NCBI RefSeq assembly: GCF_014648815.1
Contig: NZ_BMRV01000002.1
Location: 248,001 to 312,000, forward strand
From: Streptomyces flaveolus
Lineage (GTDB): Bacteria > Actinomycetota > Actinomycetes > Streptomycetales > Streptomycetaceae
Direction of reading: 5' to 3'
Length of the DNA stretch: 64,000 nucleotides
Part shown: piece after piece, positions 1 through 7,205 of the stretch
Position numbering within the stretch: the first letter of the stretch is position 1
Layout: the number at the start of each line of letters is the position of its first letter
Notes under the pieces: model-generated
Databases searched by the model: none
What the model was told of the DNA's origin: nothing
The model's input: only the letters and a program-made list of their open reading frames with translations
Translations under genes and position numbers: made by a program

Positions 1-409
1 CGTCGACGATCAGGTCGTACTGGCTGAAGATGTCCATCACGTTGTCGGCCTCGAGCCGCTCCTGGTGAAGGACCACGTCCACGTACGGGTTGATGCCCTT
101 GATGGTGTCGCGGGCGGACTCGGCCTTGGAACGGCCGATGTCGGCCTGGCTGTGGATGACCTGACGCTGCAGGTTCGACTCGTCGACCTCGTCGAACTCC
201 ACGATGCCGAGCGTGCCGACACCGGCTGCCGCCAGGTACATCAGGGTCGGCGAGCCGAGGCCGCCCGCGCCCACGGCGAGCACCTTGGCGTTCTTCAGCC
301 GCTTCTGCCCGTCCATCCCCACATCGGGGATGATCAGGTGGCGGGAGTACCTGCGGACCTCGTCTACGGTGAGCTCGGCGGCCGGCTCGACCAGGGGTGG
401 CAGCGACAC
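1..409 (-). CDS. moeZ: MoeZ-type E1-like adenylyltransferase (MoeB/ThiF domain), 3' end outside the window
   Basis: Only the first 136 codons are in the window. The GTG start at 409 is preceded by an AACGGAG Shine-Dalgarno. The N-terminus shows the ThiF/MoeB nucleotide-binding signature VGAGGLGSP at about residues 46-54, the acidic stretch FDEVDESNLQRQ that positions the acceptor carboxylate, and an arginine-lysine pair (GRSKAES). These enzymes adenylate the C-terminal glycine of ubiquitin-like sulfur carriers (MoaD, ThiS, CysO types); actinobacterial MoeZ proteins normally carry a C-terminal rhodanese domain of about 100 residues that would lie beyond position 1. The gene runs in the same direction as the polysaccharide operon upstream, after a 63-base gap. 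Family identity is clear; the rhodanese part cannot be checked here. Confidence 0.93.
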   Translation of the reverse strand, partial: MSLPPLVEPAAELTVDEVRRYSRHLIIPDVGMDGQKRLKNAKVLAVGAGGLGSPTLMYLAAAGVGTLGIVEFDEVDESNLQRQVIHSQADIGRSKAESARDTIKGINPYVDVVLHQERLEADNVMDIFSQYDLIVD

Positions 410-472
410 GGGGACTCCGTTGGTCGGTCAATCATTACGGTTGTTCTCTCCGTAACACTGCCACGGCCTTTT

Positions 473-1222
473 TCATTCCGAGACACCTGTCCCGATACGC
501 GAGACGATCTCGTCCCAGTAGCCGGGCATCGTCTCCCAGGGGTCCACTCGCCCGGACCGGTTCGTGCGATCGGTGAAGTAGATCGTGGCGGCGCCCTGCC
601 AGCGGGCGATGCGCAGCGCCTCCTCCAGATGACCGCGGGGGACGCCGTGGACGAAGTGGCAGAAGCGCTCGGGCGGGTAGTCGGCGCTCCACTCGGCCGC
701 CTGGGACCAGCGGTAGTCGCTCCAGGCGCCCGAGAACGTGACGAGCTGGTCGGCGCTCTCGGCATAGCCGGGGTACGGGTGGGTGCCGTGCCCGAGGACG
801 ATGTGGGCGTCGTCACGGATGACGCGGAGCGTGCCGACCGTGCGGCGGACCTCCGGGAGCGCGGCCCGTTCGGACGGGCAGCGGTCGAGAAGGAAGCCGT
901 CGGCCTGATACCAGTCGAGATAGCGGTGGGCGTCGGAGATCAGTTCCCCGAAGCCGCGGGCTCCGTACGCGGCGTCGAGGTGGCCGAGGACGCGGACGCC
1001 CGCGTTGCGCAGCCGGCCGGACGCCTCCAGGCAGTGCGGGTCGGGCTGGGTGCCGGGACCGTCGGCGACGTTGAGGACGACCCAGTGCAGGGGGGTGCCG
1101 GGGCTGGTGAGGCCGGCCCACTCGTCGGGTGCGACGAGGGGGTGGGCGAGACCGGGGACCCCGAGGCCGGTGCGGACGCTGGTGTTCGCGGTGCCCGTGT
1201 GCTCACTGGTCAGATACGGCAT
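473..1222 (-). CDS. Spherulin-4 / GH135-like putative glycosidase
   Basis: A 249-residue protein of the spherulation-specific family 4 (Spherulin4) type. Strand motifs typical of this TIM-barrel group are visible: HWVVLNVADGPG near residue 45, VLGHLDAAYG near 80, DGFLLDRC near 110 and a late WETMPGYWDEIV. Characterised relatives such as fungal Sph3 (GH135) cleave galactosaminogalactan, and the fold is related to the hydrolase domain of PelA. No signal peptide or transmembrane segment is seen, which is odd for an exopolysaccharide hydrolase; it may act in the cytoplasm or be exported by another route. The ATG at 1222 lies 13 bases inside the preceding epimerase gene, so the two are translationally coupled. 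It is the last gene of the operon. Substrate is inferred from the family and the PelF-like neighbour. Confidence 0.8.
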   Translation of the reverse strand: MPYLTSEHTGTANTSVRTGLGVPGLAHPLVAPDEWAGLTSPGTPLHWVVLNVADGPGTQPDPHCLEASGRLRNAGVRVLGHLDAAYGARGFGELISDAHRYLDWYQADGFLLDRCPSERAALPEVRRTVGTLRVIRDDAHIVLGHGTHPYPGYAESADQLVTFSGAWSDYRWSQAAEWSADYPPERFCHFVHGVPRGHLEEALRIARWQGAATIYFTDRTNRSGRVDPWETMPGYWDEIVSRIGTGVSE

Positions 1223-2271
1223 GCCGCCTCCATCCAGATGTCGGCGAGGGACTCTTCCAGGTTGATCCGGGGCCGCCAGCCGAGCCGGTCGCGCGCGGTG
1301 CGCACATCGGCCTGCTGCCAGCCGCCGCACCCGTCGGGGTAGGGGTGGGCGACCGGGGCCGCGTGCTCGGCGTCGGCGCGGTGGTCGCCGCGGTGCACCG
1401 GGGAATCCGGGCGGTGGAGGCCGACGGACTCGGTGCGATGGTGCGCCAGGGTGTCGACGCGGTGGCCGACGGATTCGGTGCGGGGGTGGCCGATGACCGG
1501 CCGCAGCGCGCCGGGCGGCGCGTCGAGTTCGTGCAGGGCGCCGCCGTAGCCGGCCACGCGGGCGAGGGTGGCGGCGGCGTCGCGCAGGCGGACGGCGCGG
1601 CCGGAGCCGATGTTGATGACACCCTGCGCGGCGGAGAGCGATGCGGCGTGGACGGCACGCGCCACGTCGCGGACGTCGACGAAGTCGCGCTGGGCGCCGA
1701 GGCCGCCGAGCCTGAGCTCGCCGTCGCCGGACTGCATGGCGCGCCGCATCGCCTCGGCGAGGCGCCCCAGCGGGGAGCCGGCGGGCGTGCCGGGGCCGGC
1801 GGGCGAGAAGACGCGCAGGACGACGGCGTCCAGACCGGAGCCGAGGACCAGTTCCGTGGCGGCGAGTTTGCTGACCCCGTAGGGGCCGCCGGGCCGGGGT
1901 ACGGCGTCCTCCGCGGTGGACGAGCCGGGCTGGCTGGGCCCGTACTCGGAGCTGCAGCCGATCTGCACCAGACGGGCGCCGCAACTGCTGCGGCGCAGGG
2001 CCTCGCAGATGGTGGCGACGGCGACGGTGTTGTGGCGGGTGAGTTCGCGGGCGCCGCCCCGGGTGGCGCCCGCGCAGTTGACGACGACGCCCGGGTGGAC
2101 GGCGTCGAGGAAGCGGGTGAGGGCGCCCGGGCTGCCGGTCGCGAGGTCGAAGCGGACGTCGGCGTCGTCGCCGCGGCCGAGGGCGGTGAGCTGGACGGCC
2201 GGGTCGGCGAGCAGACGGTCGGCGACGAACCGGCCGATATAGCCGTTGGCCCCGATCAGCAGAACTCTCAT
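1210..2271 (-). CDS. NAD-dependent epimerase/dehydratase (extended SDR)
   Basis: A 353-residue extended short-chain dehydrogenase. The Rossmann glycine motif GANGYIG is at residues 8-14, the active-site serine region is GCSSEYGP, and the catalytic YxxxK is YGVSKLAAT. This class interconverts or dehydrates nucleotide sugars; in this operon it would plausibly supply or remodel the nucleotide sugar for the PelF-like transferase (inference). An unusual histidine-rich insert of about 45 residues at about 255-300 contains the repeated element RTESVG and a row of HRxDxxxH-like stretches, encoded by a local direct duplication around 1410-1480. The ATG overlaps the stop of a 15-codon mini-ORF in an ATGA arrangement. 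Exact sugar specificity cannot be read from sequence. Confidence 0.85.
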   Translation of the reverse strand: MRVLLIGANGYIGRFVADRLLADPAVQLTALGRGDDADVRFDLATGSPGALTRFLDAVHPGVVVNCAGATRGGARELTRHNTVAVATICEALRRSSCGARLVQIGCSSEYGPSQPGSSTAEDAVPRPGGPYGVSKLAATELVLGSGLDAVVLRVFSPAGPGTPAGSPLGRLAEAMRRAMQSGDGELRLGGLGAQRDFVDVRDVARAVHAASLSAAQGVINIGSGRAVRLRDAAATLARVAGYGGALHELDAPPGALRPVIGHPRTESVGHRVDTLAHHRTESVGLHRPDSPVHRGDHRADAEHAAPVAHPYPDGCGGWQQADVRTARDRLGWRPRINLEESLADIWMEAACRI

Positions 2272-2315
2272 CGCGCGGCTCCCGGGGCCGAGGCGTCCGG
2301 TCGGGAGGTGGTCAT
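2268..2315 (-). CDS. Putative 15-codon mini-ORF coupled to the epimerase
   Basis: An ATG at 2315 follows an AAGGAGA Shine-Dalgarno at about 7 bases, the best ribosome-binding site in this operon, but opens only 15 codons before a TGA that overlaps the epimerase ATG (ATGA). Its own ATG overlaps the TGA of another mini-ORF upstream. It could be a leader that delivers ribosomes to the epimerase, or the scar of a decayed gene. No homology can be judged at this length. Confidence 0.4.
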   Translation of the reverse strand: MTTSRPDASAPGAAR

Positions 2316-2380
2316 CTGGGGGTCTCCTTCTGGGGGTGGTACGGGACGTGGGTGGGGGGTTGCCCGGAGCGCGCGGTCAT
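2312..2380 (-). CDS. Putative 22-codon mini-ORF coupled to the membrane-protein gene
   Basis: The ATG at 2380 overlaps the TGA of the membrane-protein gene (ATGA). The frame is Pro/His-rich (it starts MTARSGQPP), runs 22 codons and ends at a TGA that overlaps the next mini-ORF ATG. With the mini-ORF at 2268-2315 it bridges the 105-base gap between the membrane protein and the epimerase, so that four reading frames are joined by successive stop/start overlaps. Function unknown. Confidence 0.35.
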   Translation of the reverse strand: MTARSGQPPTHVPYHPQKETPR

Positions 2381-3633
2381 CGCGGCTGCTCCGTGGGTGC
2401 GTGGGCGGACGCTCTGGTGAGGCGGCGGGTCGCGTGCACGAGGAGGACCAGGGCGCCGATGCCGCAGGCCGTCACCGGGACACCGGCCGGGCCCGAGGCG
2501 GCCACGAGGGCCTCGACGGGAGTGGCCAGGAAACCGCAGCCGGGGAGGCGGCCGGCGAAGACCGTGGCGAGGGCGGTCGCCTCGGTTGCTGCCGTGACGG
2601 TGAGGACGAGCCTGGAGGCGTGGGTGAAGCCGTGGACGGCGAGGAGACGGGCCGGCAGCAGGAGCGCGCCGAGGGTGAGCGCCTGGGGGTAGGCGGCGGA
2701 CTCGCCGAGGGCAGCGCCGGTCAGCGCGAGCAGGGCCGTCAGGGCGACCAGGAACAGGGCGAACGTGCCGAGCAGCAGGGGGCGTACGGAGGCCGAGAAG
2801 TCCGTCAGTCCGCGGCTGGCGGCCAGTTTGCGGCGGGCCCCGGCAGCGAACAGGTAGGCGCTTACGGCGGCGGGTGCGCAGGCCAGGGCGAGGGCCACGA
2901 CGGGGGCGACGGTGACGGGCCAGGGTCCGTCACCGGTGCCGTCGGGCAGGCCGTCGGGGCCTCCGGTGACGGCGGCGTTCAGCAGGCCGTCGCCGAGCAG
3001 GGCGTAGCCGACGAGCCAGCAGGTCGAGGTGGAGCCGGCGTCGGTACCGGCGCTCAGCGGACCCCGGCGCAGTGCGGCGCGCAGGGCCAGGGTCACCGCG
3101 AGGACGGCGACGACGGCCACGGTCAGCCGCGACCGTCCGTCCGTGAGGCGCAGGCCGGCCACGGCTGCGGCGCACAGCACCCCGGGCAGCAGGGCGAGGA
3201 CGATCCAGGTGCCTCGCACCCGGGGCGCCGGCGGTGCGGCGAGGCGCGCGGGTGCATCGGCGTCGCGCGGGACGCGGGCGAACATCTCCTCGGCGAGGGA
3301 GAAGACGTTCCGGTGCCGGAAGCGGGCCGCGGTCCGGTCGGTGACGCCGTGCGCCTCCAGTCCCGCCGCGATCTCCAGGGGGTCCACGGCCCGTTCGCAC
3401 AGGTCGCGGTGACGGTGCATCAGAGCTTTGACGGGATCGGCGGCGCGGCGGGCGGCGGGGGCCGGCTGCTTGCCGGCCGGCGTCGCCCCTTCGGTGCGCC
3501 CCGCGCCCGGGCGTCCACCGGCGGGCGTTCCCGCACCGGGTCTCTCCACGTCCAGGCACTCCTGTGAGCGCTCGTCCCAGGCCCCCGGGCTGCTGGGGGT
3601 CTCGGGGCGGTCCAGTTCGCCCAGGCCGCTCAT
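2377..3633 (-). CDS. Polytopic membrane protein of the PelF-like operon, function unknown
   Basis: A 418-residue protein. Residues 1-65 are Pro/Gly/Ala-rich and disordered; residues about 66-123 form a helical module with conserved-looking HRHRDLCERAVDPLEIAAGL and RHRNVFSLAEEMFARV stretches. About eight hydrophobic segments follow from residue 142 to 410 (for example TWIVLALLPGVLCAAAV and LLLGTFALFLVALTALLALTG). It occupies the place that the PelG transporter takes beside PelF in Pel systems, but I do not see convincing PelG sequence features. The ATG overlaps the stop of the upstream glycosyltransferase gene by 4 bases (ATGA), so it is coupled to it. The likely role is membrane anchoring or export of the glycan (inference from position only). 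Confidence 0.75.
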   Translation of the reverse strand: MSGLGELDRPETPSSPGAWDERSQECLDVERPGAGTPAGGRPGAGRTEGATPAGKQPAPAARRAADPVKALMHRHRDLCERAVDPLEIAAGLEAHGVTDRTAARFRHRNVFSLAEEMFARVPRDADAPARLAAPPAPRVRGTWIVLALLPGVLCAAAVAGLRLTDGRSRLTVAVVAVLAVTLALRAALRRGPLSAGTDAGSTSTCWLVGYALLGDGLLNAAVTGGPDGLPDGTGDGPWPVTVAPVVALALACAPAAVSAYLFAAGARRKLAASRGLTDFSASVRPLLLGTFALFLVALTALLALTGAALGESAAYPQALTLGALLLPARLLAVHGFTHASRLVLTVTAATEATALATVFAGRLPGCGFLATPVEALVAASGPAGVPVTACGIGALVLLVHATRRLTRASAHAPTEQPR

Positions 3634-5393
3634 CGGACCCCCTCGCTCGTGGAAGCCGCGGTCGTGGCGCGGACGGGGGTGTCCGTCGCCCAGGCGGGGC
3701 CGCCCCGGGCCACGACTCGGCCGGCGGGGCCGGTCCAGCGGCCGGTGACTTGCGCCTCGGCGGGAACGGCGAACGGCAGGGGCTCTCCGGTCGCGTCGAG
3801 GACGACGCGGCGGACCGGCGTGCGCGCGAGGATGTCCAGGTAAATGCCGTGAAATGCCGCGACGTTCTGTTCGACGGTGAACAGTTCCAGCGCGCGGGCG
3901 CGCGCGGCGGCGCCCAGGCGCTCACGGCGCTCGGGGTCGCGCAGCAGGGCGACACACGCCTCGGCGAGCGCCCGCGGATTGCGCGGGGGCACGACGAGTC
4001 CGGTGCCGCCGATGGCCTCCACCACGGCGCCGACGTCCGTGGACACCGTCGCCCGGCCGCAGAACATGGCCTCGACCAGGCCGGCCGGGAATCCCTCGAC
4101 GACGCTGGAGAGGACGACGAGGGCGCCCGAGGCGTACGCGTCGGCGCGGGAGGGCAGTTCCGGCCCGCCGGTCTCCTCGAAGGACACCGGGTTGTCGCCG
4201 ACGGCGTGCGGACCGGTGGCCTCGTCGGGGAAGAGCTGTGCGGCCAGGGCCTTGCAGTGGGTGAGGTAGGCCGCGCCCTCGGGGCCGACGGGGGCGCCGA
4301 CGATCCTGAGCCGTGCCGCGGGCTCCTGCCTGCGGATCTCCGCGAAGGCGTGCAGCAGCGAGACCAGGTCCTTGGCGGGCTCGACGCGGCCGACCCAGAC
4401 GAGGGTGTGCGGATCGGCGCACTGCGGGGACTCCCCCGCCTCCGCGAAGGGCGCCGCGTCCATGCCCGGGGGGACCGTGCGGAGCTTGGCGCGGTCGGCG
4501 CCGCAGCGTTCCTGCCAGCGGCGGGCGTGCGCGTTGCCCGGCGTGATCACGGCCGCGCGCCGGTAGGTCTCGGCGGCCAGCCGGCCGTGGAAGGCGGCCA
4601 GCAGGGACCGTATCGCGGGCGGCGCACCGTGGTCCGTGAGGTAGTGGGTCCGCAGCCGCACGCCGTACTCCGTCACCAGCAGGGGCACGCCGTGGAAGTG
4701 CCGGGCGAGCAGGCCGGGCAGGGCCGCGGTACCGCCGGAGGCCGCGTGGCACAGGTCGACCGCGCCGAGCCTGTCGGCGTCGTACCAGTCGAGCGACAGG
4801 GGGCGCAGGGCGCGTTCGAGGCGTGCGGCGACGGTCAGCAGCTCGGGGACGCGGGCCGCGCGGGCGGTACGCGGGGCGCCGGGCGCGCGGCAGGCGCGTT
4901 CCAGGGCGCGCACGGCGGTCTCCGAGCGGAGGGCGCCCGCCAGTCCGTCCTCGTCGCGGGCGAGTTCGGCGAGGCCGTACAGCGCACTGGCGAAACGGTC
5001 CGCCTCAACGGCCGACGCCTGTTCCGACGTACCGGACGGGTCCTGCGGAGCGGCGGTGCAGAGGGTGGCGGCCAGCTCGCCGTAGCACTCGGCGAAGCGC
5101 CGGCGTGCGCGCCGTCCGTACGCCCAGCGGTCGCTCCGCGTCACCCTTCCGACGATCCCCTGCGAGCCGCCCCTGCGGCCGTCGTCGTCGGCGTCCCACA
5201 GCGGCGCGGTGAGCACCCGGGTGACCTGCGGCGGCAGCGGGACCCATCCCTCGTCCTCCTGGTGCCGGCTGCGGCTGAGCGCGTAGACGTCGAACTCGTG
5301 CTGCCCCAGCCCGCGCACGAGCCGGTCGCACCAGAGTCCGGCCTCACCGCTCACATACGGATAGCCACCCTCCGTAAGCAGTCCGATGCGCAC
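3630..5393 (-). CDS. PelF-like GT4 glycosyltransferase (DUF3492 N-terminal domain)
   Basis: A 587-residue protein from the GTG at 5393, which follows a GGGGG-rich site by 7 bases; an ATG at 5498 is rejected because it lies inside a hairpin. The N-terminus LLTEGGYPYVSG matches the PelF/DUF3492 start, and LLVTEYGVRLRTHYL matches its internal TEHG-type motif. The GT-B C-terminal half has VWVGRVEPAKDL and the retaining GT4 E-x7-E pair in EGFPAGLVE at about residues 433 and 441. PelF uses UDP-sugars to polymerise the GalN/GalNAc polymer Pel. A central region of about 150 residues and a C-terminal extension of about 60 residues are additions to the usual length of about 500. It is the first gene of the operon. 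Family assignment is good; the polymer made is inferred. Confidence 0.82.
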   Translation of the reverse strand: MRIGLLTEGGYPYVSGEAGLWCDRLVRGLGQHEFDVYALSRSRHQEDEGWVPLPPQVTRVLTAPLWDADDDGRRGGSQGIVGRVTRSDRWAYGRRARRRFAECYGELAATLCTAAPQDPSGTSEQASAVEADRFASALYGLAELARDEDGLAGALRSETAVRALERACRAPGAPRTARAARVPELLTVAARLERALRPLSLDWYDADRLGAVDLCHAASGGTAALPGLLARHFHGVPLLVTEYGVRLRTHYLTDHGAPPAIRSLLAAFHGRLAAETYRRAAVITPGNAHARRWQERCGADRAKLRTVPPGMDAAPFAEAGESPQCADPHTLVWVGRVEPAKDLVSLLHAFAEIRRQEPAARLRIVGAPVGPEGAAYLTHCKALAAQLFPDEATGPHAVGDNPVSFEETGGPELPSRADAYASGALVVLSSVVEGFPAGLVEAMFCGRATVSTDVGAVVEAIGGTGLVVPPRNPRALAEACVALLRDPERRERLGAAARARALELFTVEQNVAAFHGIYLDILARTPVRRVVLDATGEPLPFAVPAEAQVTGRWTGPAGRVVARGGPAWATDTPVRATTAASTSEGVR

Positions 5394-5473
5394 GCGCGCA
5401 CCCCCGATCTCCCGTCTGGGGAGCCGCCGTTGGCCCGGCGGCTCGCAGCGGGACGAACGTATGCGGACCAGGC

Positions 5474-5507
5474 GGTGGCGCGATGGACGGTTGTCCATCG
5501 CGCCACC
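5474..5507. promoter_or_regulatory. Perfect 15-bp inverted repeat upstream of the PelF-like operon
   Basis: The arms GGTGGCGCGATGGAC (5474-5488) and its complement (5493-5507) are separated by 4 bases. The element sits about 80 bases upstream of the glycosyltransferase start in a 215-base gap. No U-run follows on the minus strand, so it is not a classical terminator; it could be an RNA hairpin in the 5' leader or an operator. Confidence 0.6.
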
Positions 5508-5608
5508 AAAAGGGGTGAACGGTCGTAACTTTCCCGTGCGGGACGCGTTCGGTCGCGCTAAGGGATCAAGCGGTCACCGTGCGCAACGCGTCGGCCATGC
5601 CTGGCGGG

Positions 5609-7198
5609 TCAGCCGTTGGGGTAGGCCCAGGCGTTGGGACGGCAGTCGATTCCGTCGTGGTCCACGAACTTGGTCTGCTGCTGCATGACCGGGGCGAGTT
5701 CGCCGTCCTTGTCGCAGGAGACGTGGTTGTAGCCGATGCGGTGGCCGACCTCGTGGTTGATGAGCATCTGCCGGTAGGCGTGGATCTGGTCGCCGAAGGG
5801 CTCGGCGCCCTGCGCCCACCGGTAGGCGTTGATCATCACGCGTTCGGTGGCGGCCGAGTCGCAGGAGACGTTGTCCTCGGTGGTGTCGAGGCCGGACTTG
5901 GCGCACCAGTCGGCCGTGGTGCCGGGGCTGGCGAGCGTGATCACGAAGTCGGGCTGCCCGGAGTGGATGCGTTCGAACGTACGGGCGCCGTTGTGCGCCC
6001 AGCTCCGGTTGTCGTTGAGCGTCTTCTGCACGGCCTGCGCGAAGAGTTCACCGTCGAGGCCGAGACCCTGCTCCACGTCCACGCGGTAGGTGTACTTCTG
6101 CCCCGTCCCCGGCGCCTTGTCGATGCCGGGGATCGCCTCGAACTTCCCCGACCCCTTGTAGGTGGCGCCGAGCGGATAGGTCTTGGCCATCTTCTGCTCG
6201 TACGTCAGCGGCGCCGCGGCACCGGACGCGGACGGGATCGGCCGCTCGTCCGCACGGGACGCGGGGTCGCGGACGTCCCGGGCCTGGTCGGTCGCGGCCT
6301 GGGAGCGCGCGCCCTCGGCGTTCTGGCCGTCGGCGACCTGGCCGGCCACGACGACCGCCAGCACGGTGGTGACGGCGGCGGCGGCGATGCCGGTGAAGGT
6401 CCTCCCCTTGCCGCCCTTGGCCGGCGCGGGTTCACCGGTGGGTGCCGCGTCGTCGGCGCCGGGGGTGCCGGGGGCGTCGCCGGACCTCCAGTCGGTGACG
6501 GAGGCGTACGGGTCGGGCGCCTGGGCGGGGACGGGGGTACGGCGCTGGGTGCGGGTCGAGAAGACGTCGTCGTCCTCGCCGAAGGCGTCCAGGTAGTCCC
6601 GCCGCGGCCCTTGCTCGGGCGCCTGCCGCTGCCGCGGGAACGGCACGCCGGGCCCCGTGGGCCGGCCGGGCGCGGACACGCCGGGCTGCGGTCCGGCCGC
6701 GGCCCGCCCGCCCACGTCGCCCCAGCCTCCGCCGGCTTCGCGCTGCTCGGGATGCCCGCCACGAACCTGGGGCATCCCCTGCGCGGGAGTCCCGCCCGGG
6801 AACCGGGGCACACCCCGCGCAGGCGCACCGCCGGGGGCACCCTGCGCAGACGCACCGCCCCCGACACGCGGCGAACCGTGGGCGGGCGTGCCGTCCGGGA
6901 ACCTCGGGAAGCCCTGCGCCTGTGTACCGCCCTGAACCCGCGGAAAGCCCTGCGCGGGCGTGCCGTCGGGGAGCCGGGGAACGCCGTGCGCCGGCGTGCC
7001 GTCCGGCGGCTGTGGGGCCGTCTGGCCCCAGGCGCCGCCCGGCACCGTGCCCTGGGCGACCGGGCCCGGCACTCCGTTCGCCGGCGGCGCGGGCATGCGT
7101 CGTCGGCCCGGGCGTCCGGCCCGGTCCTCCCGCGCTGCCGCGGGGGCGTCCGCGTTGTCGCCCTTGGGGGCGGGTCCGCGGCGGCTGTGGCGTCCCAC
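5609..7198 (-). CDS. DUF3152 membrane-anchored protein with a metzincin-type zinc motif
   Basis: A 529-residue protein. Residues about 60-150 are a disordered region of imperfect repeats on the theme PDGTPAxGxPRxxGG. One transmembrane helix lies at about 270-288 (GIAAAAVTTVLAVVVAGQVA), so the C-terminal domain is predicted extracellular. The C-terminal DUF3152 domain carries HEVGHRIGYNH at residues 482-492, an exact HExxHxxGxxH zinc-binding motif, followed by PVM at 503-505 as a candidate Met-turn; several cysteines (in WCAK, VSCDS, VSCDK, IDCR) could form disulfides. A zinc endopeptidase role is likely but untested to my knowledge. The start codon lies 7 bases after the stop of the upstream hydrolase gene, so the two form an operon. 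An M. tuberculosis homologue (Rv3207c, from memory) lies next to moeB1, as expected for a core gene. Confidence 0.85.
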   Translation of the reverse strand: MGRHSRRGPAPKGDNADAPAAAREDRAGRPGRRRMPAPPANGVPGPVAQGTVPGGAWGQTAPQPPDGTPAHGVPRLPDGTPAQGFPRVQGGTQAQGFPRFPDGTPAHGSPRVGGGASAQGAPGGAPARGVPRFPGGTPAQGMPQVRGGHPEQREAGGGWGDVGGRAAAGPQPGVSAPGRPTGPGVPFPRQRQAPEQGPRRDYLDAFGEDDDVFSTRTQRRTPVPAQAPDPYASVTDWRSGDAPGTPGADDAAPTGEPAPAKGGKGRTFTGIAAAAVTTVLAVVVAGQVADGQNAEGARSQAATDQARDVRDPASRADERPIPSASGAAAPLTYEQKMAKTYPLGATYKGSGKFEAIPGIDKAPGTGQKYTYRVDVEQGLGLDGELFAQAVQKTLNDNRSWAHNGARTFERIHSGQPDFVITLASPGTTADWCAKSGLDTTEDNVSCDSAATERVMINAYRWAQGAEPFGDQIHAYRQMLINHEVGHRIGYNHVSCDKDGELAPVMQQQTKFVDHDGIDCRPNAWAYPNG

Positions 7199-7205
7199 TC
7201 GCGCC

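Noticed and set aside
1129..3567. Long open frame on the plus strand (over 800 codons)
   Set aside because: It lies opposite three well-supported minus-strand genes, has Gly/Ala/Arg-biased composition and no family motif; it is an effect of GC-rich third positions.
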